64,000 nucleotides of DNA. It comes from Candidatus Aalborgicola bjergmarkensis (GTDB lineage Bacteria > Pseudomonadota > Gammaproteobacteria > Burkholderiales > Burkholderiaceae_C). The stretch is from contig JADJFE010000002.1 of the NCBI GenBank assembly GCA_016708725.1, positions 124,001 to 188,000 of the forward strand. Reading direction: 5' to 3'. Position 1 is the stretch's first letter; each line of letters opens with the position of its first letter. The position numbers and the translations under genes were made by a program. Under the pieces are notes generated by a model. It was not told the DNA's origin. It searched no databases and was given only the letters and a program-made list of their open reading frames with translations. Positions 35,149 through 42,929 of this stretch are shown here, piece after piece.

Positions 35149-35913
35149 ATGAAATTGAACCGTAACTTCTTTCGCTCGGCGCTATTGGCCGCAGCACTTG
35201 GCGTTGGAGCCATGCATGTGCAAAGCGCAGAACCACTGGAAGTGGGCTTACTGAATTTTCCGCCCTATTACGTGCTGGAAAATGAAAGCAAGGTGGTTGG
35301 TGGTTATTGGTACGAGTTTCTTAAAACCCTGATGGATCGTACCGGGTTGGAATACGCCTTCAAAGGCTATCCGCCCAAGCGCCTCTATCTCAACGTAGGC
35401 GAAGGTGTTACCAAAATCTGGATGGGAACGATAGGGGTTGCGGAGTACGAGGGCAAGGTGTTGGTCAGCCCCAAGGCCATCTCGGAAATCAACATGGAAC
35501 TTTATACCATGGGATCGGAAGACTCTCTGCCCAAAAGCGTCGAGGAGCTCAAAGGCAAATCGCTCATCACGATACGCGGCTACAACTATTCCGGACTCAT
35601 CAAGGAACTGAGCGACCCGAAAAACAACATAAAGCTGGAAACAGCGAACACCCACGAAGCGGCTTTTCAAATGCTGCAGGCCGGACGTGCCAGTTTCTTG
35701 CTGGACTACATCGAACCTGCCAGCGAAACCTTGGCAAAACTGAGTTTTCCCGCAGTCAACAAAGTTTCCCTAAAGCGTGTACCGATTTACATCATGGTCA
35801 GCAAGACCCTGCCGGATGCCCAGGCCGTTATGGACAAGATCATGAAAACGTATGAAGTCGTAAACCTCGAAAACAAGCTCAAGGCCGAGACGAAGTTCAA
35901 AAAACGTCCCTGA
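35149..35913 (+). CDS. Periplasmic solute-binding protein (SBP_bac_3-like)
   Basis: A 254-aa exported protein. Signal peptide 1-26 (RSALLAAALGVGAMHVQSAE). The mature part is the two-lobe family-3 fold (VGLLNFPPYYVLENESKVVG, KSVEELKGKSLITIRGYNYS, YIMVSKTLPDAQAVMDKI). There is no permease or ATPase nearby, so it may serve as a stand-alone sensor subunit or a redox/chemotaxis input; a chemoreceptor gene follows. Ligand unknown. A GGAGAA ribosome site precedes the ATG. Confidence 0.8.
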   Translation: MKLNRNFFRSALLAAALGVGAMHVQSAEPLEVGLLNFPPYYVLENESKVVGGYWYEFLKTLMDRTGLEYAFKGYPPKRLYLNVGEGVTKIWMGTIGVAEYEGKVLVSPKAISEINMELYTMGSEDSLPKSVEELKGKSLITIRGYNYSGLIKELSDPKNNIKLETANTHEAAFQMLQAGRASFLLDYIEPASETLAKLSFPAVNKVSLKRVPIYIMVSKTLPDAQAVMDKIMKTYEVVNLENKLKAETKFKKRP

Positions 35914-36095
35914 TCGCTTTGTTTTTCCGGGGCAGCTTTGCCTGCTCCGAGGGGTAGGCCGACTTGCTTCCCATACCATACATTTTTAATGCACGTTGTT
36001 AATCGTGTAAATACTCCTTACTTCCTGTCAGGTTATCATCAGCCTGGGGTTCAGTGGTCTGGATGGCACGTGTTCTTGATCGGGGGAATGGGGGT

Positions 36096-37916
36096 ATGGA
36101 TAAAGCAACAACAGCGAGTTCGCTCAGTTTCGCTGCACGAATCAAATTGGGGTTTGGCCTGCCAGTTGTATTGATCGTTGCATTTATGGGTTGGTTGTGG
36201 TTCGCCAACGGTGAGATTGGTGTACGGGCCGAACAGATGCGCAGCACCGGTTTGCAACGCATGCTGGGTAGCAAGGAAATGGACAAACAGGTGGTCCAGG
36301 TGCAGCAGTTTTTAACCGATGCATCGGCAACACGCACGCCAGAGGGCGAAGGGTCCTGGAAGGAAGCTGAAGCTGCACGGCAGCAGTTTTTGCAATTACT
36401 GGATGGTTTTGAGAGTGTCTACCGACAGCAAAATGACCAGGAGATGACGCGTCAACTCAAGGAATTGCGTCAACGCTTCGATGCGTTCTACACGGAGGGT
36501 GTCAGCATGGCGCGGGCCTACGTCAGCAATGGCACCGAAGCCGGCAATGTGGTGATGGAAAAGTTTGATGCCAGTTCGCTGGAATTGCAACGGGTGCTGG
36601 AGCCTTTTGTTGCCCATGAGCTAGCCGATGGTAACCTGAGTATGGCGACGGTTAGCGCGCAGTCGCAGTGGGTGCGTTGGTGCGGTATGGGGTTGGGGCT
36701 GGCACTGGTGCTGGTAACGCTGCTGACCGGCGTGCAGATCGTGCGCAGCACATTGTGCCAACTCGGTGGCGAACCCGCTTTGACAGTGGAGATTGCCCAG
36801 CGGATTGCGCGTGGCGATCTCGCAAGCCAGATTAAATTGCAAACCGGCGACAACACCAGCCTGCTGGCTGCAATGGGCGTGATGCAAGAGAGCATCCGTT
36901 CGCTGGTTGTCGATGCCCGGATGCTGGCGCAAGCAGCCATGGAAGGGCGGCTTGCGGTGCGGGCTGATGCGGCGCGCCACCAAGGCGATTTTTTTGCAAT
37001 CGTCCAGGGCATCAATGAAACCCTGAACAATGTTGCAGGCCCGGTACACGAGGTAAAACGGGTGGTGAGCGCGCTGGCAAACGGCGACATGGGCCAGGCC
37101 ATCACACTGGATTGCCAAGGCGATTTTGACGAATTGAAGCGTGCCATCAACAGCACCATCAACCGCCTGGCTGGGACCATAGAGCAAGTCAGTCAAGCAG
37201 CCGACGCATTGGGTAATGCTGCCACCCAGGTTTCGATGACGGCACAGAGTCTGTCGCAATCCTCTTCCGAGCAAGCTGCCAGTGTGGAACAAACGACGGC
37301 CAGCATCGAACAGATGACGGCCAGCATTACGCAAAACACCCAGAATGCCACCGTGACGGATACGATGGCCAGCCGTTCTGCGGTAGAGGCTGGAGATGGC
37401 GGCGCAGCGATGAGGGATGCCGTTGCAGCCATGCGCCAGATTGCAAAACGGATTGATGTTATTGACGAAATCGCTTATCGCACCGACCTGCTGGCACTGA
37501 ATGCCGCGATTGAAGCTGCAAGGGCCGGTGCACAGGGCAGTGGATTTGCAGTCGTGGCAACAGAGGTCGGCAAACTGGCTGCACGCAGCCAGGCTGCTGC
37601 ACTGGAGATTAGCAAGCTGACGGGCGATGGCGTTGGCCGCGCTGAAAAGGCGGGTGAACTATTGGCGGCAATGCTGCCTTCTATCCAGAAGACTTCGGCA
37701 TTGGTGCAAGAAATTTTCTGCGCAAGCCAGGAACAATCGAATGGGGTGGGGCAGATCAACAGCGCAATGGGACAGTTGAACATGGTTGCCCAGCAGAACG
37801 CAGCAGCATCGGAAGAATTGGCGGCAATAGCCAAGGAAATGACAAGCCAGGCGGCACAGCTGCAGGAACTGATGGCGTTTTTCGATACGAACAGGGCAGA
37901 CGAGGCAGCATGGTAG
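36096..37916 (+). CDS. Methyl-accepting chemotaxis protein
   Basis: A 606-aa receptor. TM1 (about 20-42, FGLPVVLIVAFMGWLWF), a helical periplasmic domain to about 200 (LQRMLGSKEMDKQVVQVQQF, PilJ-type helical bundle), TM2 (about 205-230), HAMP, then a signalling domain with hairpin tip IDEIAYRTDLLALNAAIEAA and RAGAQGSGFAVVATEVGKLA. It relays to CheA/CheW. The adaptation segment is shorter than in Tsr-like receptors. Start at 36096, after GGGGG. It may be paired with the upstream binding protein. Confidence 0.9.
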   Translation: MDKATTASSLSFAARIKLGFGLPVVLIVAFMGWLWFANGEIGVRAEQMRSTGLQRMLGSKEMDKQVVQVQQFLTDASATRTPEGEGSWKEAEAARQQFLQLLDGFESVYRQQNDQEMTRQLKELRQRFDAFYTEGVSMARAYVSNGTEAGNVVMEKFDASSLELQRVLEPFVAHELADGNLSMATVSAQSQWVRWCGMGLGLALVLVTLLTGVQIVRSTLCQLGGEPALTVEIAQRIARGDLASQIKLQTGDNTSLLAAMGVMQESIRSLVVDARMLAQAAMEGRLAVRADAARHQGDFFAIVQGINETLNNVAGPVHEVKRVVSALANGDMGQAITLDCQGDFDELKRAINSTINRLAGTIEQVSQAADALGNAATQVSMTAQSLSQSSSEQAASVEQTTASIEQMTASITQNTQNATVTDTMASRSAVEAGDGGAAMRDAVAAMRQIAKRIDVIDEIAYRTDLLALNAAIEAARAGAQGSGFAVVATEVGKLAARSQAAALEISKLTGDGVGRAEKAGELLAAMLPSIQKTSALVQEIFCASQEQSNGVGQINSAMGQLNMVAQQNAAASEELAAIAKEMTSQAAQLQELMAFFDTNRADEAAW

Positions 37917-37922
37917 TGATTG

Positions 37923-39785
37923 TCAGTATTCTTTCTTGTCTTCCCACATCTCAGCGGCAAACCGGACTACCTGGTTGCGTCCGCTGTGTTTGGCCTTGTA
38001 CAGCGCCACGTCGGCGAACTTGATGGCTTGCCAGAACGTGTCGCTGTCGGTGGGAAAGTCTGCAATCCCGATGGAAATGGTTTTTTGCAAAATCACTCCA
38101 CCAACCTGCGTTTTCATGGCTTCCACCGCCAGGCGAATGTTCTCGGCAACCTTGTCTGCAGCCTCGGCTTGCGTGTTTTGCAGGATGATCAAAAATTCCT
38201 CGCCCCCGTAACGGATCACCATATCCGAGGCGCGCACCTTTTGTTTGAGTACACGCGCCAAGGCCTTGAGGACAGCATCACCGGCATCGTGTCCGTGCGT
38301 GTCATTGACCATCTTGAAATAATCAAGATCGAGCATGAGGATAGCCAGATGGATGTTGTTGCGCTGTACGTTGCTCAACAATGTGTCTACATACTCCTCA
38401 AGAAAGCGCCGGTTGCTCAGGCCCGTCATCGGGTCACGCAGATTGGCTTCGCGCAGGGTTTCCATCAGGCGCTTGGTCTCCAGCACCGGGGCTGACTCTC
38501 GCAAGTAGACGCCGATGTAGGGAATCTTGTCGTGTAGTTGCTGTCCGGCTTCGGGAGTGACCACCAGCTGCATCACGCTGCCAACCGAGCCGGACTGCAT
38601 GATGGGAAAGCAAATGTGTCGGCGGTTTTCGGCCTCGGTGGGAGGCGAGAAGGCGTAACAGATTCCAGGACTGTCAACACTATCGACAATGTGGCCTGTG
38701 CGCCGTGCGCGGCAGGCTTCCGGGCGGACCTGAATCTGCGCATCGCACCAGCGGCACGCGCCATTTAATTCGCCGTCCACGATGATCGGGGTTATCTCGA
38801 CCTTGGTACGGCCCACTTTGTAGAGAGAGTATTCCCGAATGCCAAATTCGTTCTCCATTGTTTTGGCCAGACGCTGGTAGATCTCCTGGGTGGCCTCGTC
38901 CTCCTCAATGGCTTGCTTGAAGCGTGCCGCCTTGGTCAGACTGTCCACGGTGTCTATGGTGGCGGTCAGCAGGTTTTCCCCAGGAGACGGCGTTCGTTCC
39001 GTTAACCGGGCCACATTGGTGCCTATGGTGTTGAGACCTTCGTTCAGAAAACTCAGCAACCGATTCATGTCCCGTGCGATCTGGCCTATTTCATCGTGGG
39101 TTTGTATATCGATCTGCGATTTGAAGTTACCCTCCAAAGCGTCATGCACCGCGATCTCAACCGCATGGGCAGTGGCAGAAACCGGGCGCAGGAGGCGGCC
39201 CAACAGAAACAGCACCACCAGCGTGAACAGGGCAATAACAACCGCAATGCCAAGCACCGTCAACATGGCCTTGTTGCGTAGGCTCTCAACCGACATGGTC
39301 ATTGTCACCGCACCAAGAACGGCCCCGGATTTGACCTGGTGGCATTGAAGGCAATTGGGCGTTCCAGAAGAAGATGCAATGTAGGGGATGGTGGCGCGCA
39401 AAATCGTGTCGTCTGGAAGTTCTACGACATCAAAACGCGCCTTGCCGTCCTTCAGAACGCCTAGCTCGACTTCATCTGCGGCAGTTTCCGTATTCAAGCC
39501 CTTGCCGAACTGGCGTGTAACTTCCTCGGAGCGTACGACATGGGCCGATTTGATCCCCTGGACTTCCATCAGACGGTTGAGAAACTGCTCACGCTTGTTG
39601 ATAACGCCATTAATCATGGATTCGGTCAGGTGGACCCGCACAATTTCTGTGGCAGTGCGCAAATGATCTCCCACGGCGGAAATGGAGAAGGAGCGAAACG
39701 CATACAGACACAGACTCACCAGGACGATCATCAAACCCACTGACATGGCGACAAAAAACAGCGTAACTTTGGCGTTGAGCTTCAT
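37923..39785 (-). CDS. Diguanylate cyclase with periplasmic CxxCH sensor domain
   Basis: A 620-aa membrane protein. TM1 (about 8-28); a periplasmic domain with the covalent-haem motif NCLQCHQ (C145, C148, H149); TM2 (about 175-195); HAMP (about 200-255). A cytoplasmic sensor module with conserved Cys (GACRWCD, EACRARRTGH, PGICYAF, RHICFPI) follows, then a GGDEF domain whose active loop is RYGGEEF (about 526) with the inhibitory RxxD (RASD) five residues before. It makes c-di-GMP. The start at 39785 has GAAGG upstream; 39860 (MSIDNSRQ) is possible. The two Cys-bearing modules suggest redox or gas sensing. Confidence 0.85.
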   Translation of the reverse strand: MKLNAKVTLFFVAMSVGLMIVLVSLCLYAFRSFSISAVGDHLRTATEIVRVHLTESMINGVINKREQFLNRLMEVQGIKSAHVVRSEEVTRQFGKGLNTETAADEVELGVLKDGKARFDVVELPDDTILRATIPYIASSSGTPNCLQCHQVKSGAVLGAVTMTMSVESLRNKAMLTVLGIAVVIALFTLVVLFLLGRLLRPVSATAHAVEIAVHDALEGNFKSQIDIQTHDEIGQIARDMNRLLSFLNEGLNTIGTNVARLTERTPSPGENLLTATIDTVDSLTKAARFKQAIEEDEATQEIYQRLAKTMENEFGIREYSLYKVGRTKVEITPIIVDGELNGACRWCDAQIQVRPEACRARRTGHIVDSVDSPGICYAFSPPTEAENRRHICFPIMQSGSVGSVMQLVVTPEAGQQLHDKIPYIGVYLRESAPVLETKRLMETLREANLRDPMTGLSNRRFLEEYVDTLLSNVQRNNIHLAILMLDLDYFKMVNDTHGHDAGDAVLKALARVLKQKVRASDMVIRYGGEEFLIILQNTQAEAADKVAENIRLAVEAMKTQVGGVILQKTISIGIADFPTDSDTFWQAIKFADVALYKAKHSGRNQVVRFAAEMWEDKKEY

Positions 39786-40404
39786 TTTTCCAACCTTCGT
39801 TTTTTCGTTTGCACCCACAACATCCTCAAACACGTGCTGACGGCTGTTATCTATGGACATTGTATAAAGTAAGGGATAAAGCCAAGAGACGTTACGGGTG
39901 TGATTCAAGTGATGTGGTCGTGATGTGGTCGTTGGATTTAGCTCCCTCGCCCCGGCGGGGAGAGGGCTAGGGAGAGGGGACTGGCTTGTCATGGTGCGGC
40001 TCTCTGGATGTTCTGCGGTGCTGTGGACGGGGTTATTGCTGCTATATTATTAATAGCTGCAACCGCACATACCACGGGGGCTGGAGGCTTATTTGATGCC
40101 TTATTTGTGGCCAAAAAGATGCCACAAAGGCTTGCAAGAGGGTTTCGCATCGCAGTTTTTGCATATGTCATATCACGGGTAATATGAGATTCCAGCGCAA
40201 AGCCACCAGCAGCCCCTCTCCCCAGCCCTCTCCCCGCTGATGGCGCACGGCTTTGAATTCAAAACCAACCCGGTTCTCGACCCATTGGATCAAATCGAAT
40301 GCCGCGATGCGCTGCTGACCGAGGGAGCCGAAGCGCGTTGGCCCAAGGTCGTACCGTTCTGGAGCATTTACTTGCCAAGCCCATTTCAGTCCATAATTCG
40401 CCTC
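39786..40404. other. Intergenic region with palindromic GC blocks
   Basis: No gene supported. It holds a CCCCGGCGGGG-centred block (39945-39980), a short dispersed motif around 40048-40085 (ATAGCTGCAACCGCACATACC), and repeated CCCCTCTCCCC words at 40213-40240. Short open frames here look random. Confidence 0.4.
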
Positions 40405-40656
40405 ATGAGCACGATCACTTTCGACACACTGCAATTGGTGGAGCAACTGCGCTCGGCGGGCATATCGCAGGAGCAAGCGGAGGCGGTGGTAAAAGTCATC
40501 GCCAAGAGTCAGGACAGTCTGGTGACGGTGGACTACTTCGATCGCAAGCTGGAATCAGCACTGGCTCCACTGCGCACCGATCTGGCTGTGCTCAAGTGGA
40601 TGATGGGCGTGGTAGCCGCCGGGGTCATGTCCTTGGTGCTCAAAGCCTTCCTCTAA
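40405..40656 (+). CDS. DUF1640-like coiled-coil membrane-anchored protein
   Basis: An 83-aa paralogue of the gene at 21700-21981: MSTITFDTLQLVEQLRSAGI, an acidic/Ala-rich helical middle (AEAVVKVIAKSQDSLVTVDY) and a C-terminal hydrophobic helix (WMMGVVAAGVMSLVLKAFL). Start at 40405, where the shared MST[IV]TFDTL begins. Function unknown. Confidence 0.75.
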   Translation: MSTITFDTLQLVEQLRSAGISQEQAEAVVKVIAKSQDSLVTVDYFDRKLESALAPLRTDLAVLKWMMGVVAAGVMSLVLKAFL

Positions 40657-40664
40657 TCCCGATC

Positions 40665-40826
40665 CCACTTTCCATTTTTAACGCCTGGGCCGATGAGCCT
40701 TGGGTCAACGAAGGCGCTGCGGTGCGGGTGTCGCTGGTGTGCTTTGGCGTGGATAAGCACAGCGCTCAACTCAACGGCCAGCCGGTGCCGCGCATTCATG
40801 CGGATTTGACGGGGGGTGTGGGGTAC
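40665..40826 (+). pseudogene. Type IIG/PglX-like DNA methyltransferase, internal fragment
   Basis: The frame reads PLSIFNAWADEPWVNEGAAV then RVSLVCFGVDKH and HADLTGG, matching the conserved AW-EPW--GAAVRVS-V-F block after the catalytic motif of large class I SAM-dependent methyltransferases of restriction systems. It ends exactly at the left terminal repeat of repeat copy E. A plausible C-terminal piece of the same gene lies at 42112-42204. Confidence 0.6.
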
Positions 40827-41168
40827 GGGTTCCCACTCAAAGCGGGACAGCACGGCACTTTGTGACAGGCTTCAGGATACTCCCAGTCAAAGCTAAAGCG
40901 CTCCTGATACAATAGCTGCTCCCGCTTGTCCCATAAGGATTTCAGCCCGATTTGCCATGCAAAAACACCCGACAACGGCCCGTTTTGATGCCTCATGGCG
41001 GCATCAGCATCGCCTTGACCCGTCTTGAAGGGCAAAATTCAAGGCAAATCTGGCTGTACGCCTTATGGGACAAGCGGTAGCAGCTATGTTTTTTGCAGAG
41101 ACAGCACCACAGACGAATGCGCGCATACTTTGTGGGAGCCGCAATATTTACGCCTTTAAGTGGGAAGC
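40827..41168. repeat. Composite dispersed repeat, copy E
   Basis: Left terminal repeat at 40827-40850, inverted half-motifs at 40911-40946 and 41052-41087, and a degenerate right terminal repeat at 41151-41168. Sits inside the remains of a methyltransferase gene and abuts the mazF stop codon at 41173. Confidence 0.7.
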
Positions 41169-41172
41169 CTGC

Positions 41173-41499
41173 TTATTCAAACAGCGTCGCGACCTTCGCC
41201 AGCACTTCGTCCATGAGGGGCGCTGGCAGGGTATCGATTTTGCAGGCATTACGAGCGACCAAATCGAGCACACGGGGTTGGTCACAGCGCACGATACCGG
41301 TGGTCTTGATTCCTGTCACGGGCACGGCGAACCCCAGGCGGCGTACGAAGTCGCCGCCCTTGGTGATCGGCAGAATCACGGGTAGTCTGGTTGCCGCGTT
41401 GAACTCGCCCGGCGACACGACCAGAACGGGACGGCTGCCACTTTGTTCAGGCCCTGCTGTCGGATCGAGTGACACCAGGTAAATATCGCCGCGCTTCAA
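41173..41499 (-). CDS. mazF: MazF/PemK-type endoribonuclease toxin
   Basis: A 108-aa toxin: MKRGDIYLVSLDPTAGPEQS with GSRPVLVVSPGEFN, then LPVILPITKGGDF and a C-terminal helix (APLMDEVLAKVATLFE). The N-terminal RGDIYLVSLDPT and GxEQxGxRPVLV are the MazF/PemK signature; the catalytic Arg and the later Thr/Ser-rich loop are in place. It cleaves mRNA at short sequences. It overlaps mazE by 4 nt (ATGA). Intact. Confidence 0.9.
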   Translation of the reverse strand: MKRGDIYLVSLDPTAGPEQSGSRPVLVVSPGEFNAATRLPVILPITKGGDFVRRLGFAVPVTGIKTTGIVRCDQPRVLDLVARNACKIDTLPAPLMDEVLAKVATLFE

Positions 41500-41753
41500 A
41501 GCAGCTCGCCACCTACGGCTGGCGCATCAACCCATTCACGTTCTTCTGGCGGTTGTGGTTGCGAATAGTCCGAAGCGGCCAGCAACTCCGCCAGCGTATA
41601 GCGCGGTCGTGGACTGGGGTTAACCAACAGACAGCCGTGATCAACAGCCAGACCGACCGTTGCACCCGCTTTTAGATGCAGTTGATCGAGGAAGACCGGC
41701 GGTACGACTAGCATGACCGAGCCGCCGACTTTGCGCAGATTGGTGGTGTGCAT
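41496..41753 (-). CDS. mazE: MazE/PemI-type antitoxin
   Basis: An 85-aa antitoxin. Residues 1-45 (MHTTNLRKVGGSVMLVVPPV and LKAGATVGLAVD) form the AbrB-fold DNA-binding domain. The tail (RPRYTLAELLAASDYSQPQP) is the toxin-binding extension, with ARYTLxELLA typical for PemI. It neutralises MazF and represses its operon; a 16-bp palindrome lies 24 bp upstream. Confidence 0.9.
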   Translation of the reverse strand: MHTTNLRKVGGSVMLVVPPVFLDQLHLKAGATVGLAVDHGCLLVNPSPRPRYTLAELLAASDYSQPQPPEEREWVDAPAVGGELL

Positions 41754-41776
41754 GATGCACCTCTGAATGGGTTAAA

Positions 41777-41792
41777 TTATATTTAAATATAA
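41777..41792. promoter_or_regulatory. 16-bp palindrome upstream of mazE
   Basis: TTATATTTAAATATAA, a perfect AT-only palindrome in the promoter region of mazEF; probable operator/-10 region. Confidence 0.45.
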
Positions 41793-41897
41793 CATATTGC
41801 CATTGGTACTGCATGCCACACAATCACGCTATGACAGCAAAAGGTTCTTGACCATCTCCAGATTACCGCCTGAAAGCATCGCTGATAAACTTGATCC

Positions 41898-42113
41898 ATG
41901 AAAACTGCATTACAACCCGTAGAACATCTCGGCAAATTTGAACGCCTTCAATTGGTGCAGGATTTGTGGGATGAGTTCGCCCATGAATCTGACGTTGAAA
42001 CCCGTCCAGAGGTTTTGAATGAACTGGAACGCCGCGCACTCTGGCGTGACAACCATCCCAACCAAGGCAAGAGCTTGCACCAGATCGCCCAGTTGCTGGG
42101 CGTCCACTTGTGA
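41898..42113 (+). CDS. Orphan antitoxin of the 'putative addiction module' family
   Basis: A 71-aa protein (MKTALQPVEHLGKFERLQLV) with DLWDEFAHESDVE and NELERRALWRDNHPNQGKSL. The EL-RR---...P---SLHQI layout fits the RelE-associated addiction-module antitoxin family (PF09720-like). The usual RelE-type toxin does not follow; instead a methyltransferase tail is directly downstream. Possibly an orphan after toxin loss. Confidence 0.6.
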   Translation: MKTALQPVEHLGKFERLQLVQDLWDEFAHESDVETRPEVLNELERRALWRDNHPNQGKSLHQIAQLLGVHL

Positions 42114-42204
42114 CCTGGAGTACGGCTGGGGCGACTACACGCCAGATATGCCGGATGAGGAGATTTTGCAACGGCTGCTGGCGTTGAATCTGGAACATAG
42201 TTAG
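42112..42204 (+). pseudogene. DNA methyltransferase, C-terminal fragment
   Basis: Reads DLEYGWGDYTPDMPDEEILQ then RLLALNLEHS and stop. YGW...DEEIL-RLLALNLE is the usual C-terminal end of the same large restriction-system methyltransferases as the piece at 40665-40826. The middle (several hundred bp of gene) is replaced by repeat E, mazEF and an antitoxin gene. Confidence 0.55.
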
Positions 42205-42226
42205 TGCTTGACAGAAAATCCTGAAA

Positions 42227-42709
42227 ATGCCCATCCCGCGTATCTACGTTGAAACCTCGGTCATCAGTTACCTGACCTCCCGCCCCAGCCGTGATCTGGT
42301 GATTGCCGCACGACAGGAAATGACCCGCGAGTGGTGGGAATTGCGCAACTTGGTCTTTCAACCCCTGATCTCGAATCTGGTCATTCAGGAGGTTGCGGCA
42401 GGTGATCCTGGTGCCGCGCTGTTGCGGTTGCAAATGTGTCAAAAGGTCGAACAACTCGGTATTGATCCGGCGGCCAAGGAACTTGCCGCAAAGTTGATCG
42501 AAGTGAAAGCGATTCCAGCGCATGAGGAGGAAGATGCGTTGCATATTGCGCTGGCGACCATTGCCCAAGTCGAATACATTGCTACCTGGAATTTTGTTCA
42601 CATGGTGTCACCAGCAGCCAAATTCCGCTTGCAAAATCACATTCAACAACTGAATTTCACTTCTCCTCTGCTGGCCACACCCGAAGAACTCCTGGAGAGC
42701 TTGCCATGA
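42227..42709 (+). CDS. PIN-domain toxin (intact paralogue)
   Basis: A 160-aa PIN nuclease (RIYVETSVISYLTSRPSRDL, EEEDALHIALATIAQVEYIA, ATWNFVHMVSPAAKF). Acidic residues in VETSV, EED-ALH and the WNF-H end match the PIN core, with Glu at the usual first Asp. About 75% identical by eye to the broken copy at 4990-5492. The stop overlaps the next ATG (ATGA), so a toxin-first pair is translated together. Confidence 0.78.
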   Translation: MPIPRIYVETSVISYLTSRPSRDLVIAARQEMTREWWELRNLVFQPLISNLVIQEVAAGDPGAALLRLQMCQKVEQLGIDPAAKELAAKLIEVKAIPAHEEEDALHIALATIAQVEYIATWNFVHMVSPAAKFRLQNHIQQLNFTSPLLATPEELLESLP

Positions 42710-42915
42710 CTACCCCCATCCCCCAGTTTCCCCCTCAGGAAGCTGTGCGCCCACGCTTGGGCCGCCACGATCCGATCCTGCAAGAGTTGTGGGCAGTAAA
42801 GGCTGCACTCAACGCTGAGGCTGGCTACAGCATTGACAAATTAATCGAGCGGGCGAACAGCTTTGATCTCGAAGCCACCATCGCCCGCCTCAAGCGCGAG
42901 GTTTCGAAAACGTGA
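42706..42915 (+). CDS. Antitoxin partner of the PIN toxin
   Basis: A 69-aa protein (MTTPIPQFPPQEAVRPRLGR, LQELWAVKAALNAEAGYS, FDLEATIARLKREVSKT). Helical, no obvious DNA-binding fold at the N-terminus, so operator binding may need the complex. Its paralogue at 4551-4736 is displaced. Overlap of 4 nt with the toxin supports the pairing. The GTG of the next gene's frame begins at its end. Confidence 0.7.
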   Translation: MTTPIPQFPPQEAVRPRLGRHDPILQELWAVKAALNAEAGYSIDKLIERANSFDLEATIARLKREVSKT

Positions 42916-42929
42916 TAGTCACCCCGAAT

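Noticed and set aside
5622..41168. Composite repeats as integron attC sites or CRISPR repeats
   Set aside because: Copies are kilobases apart, lack the attC core sites and an integrase, and there are no spacer-sized regular intervals.
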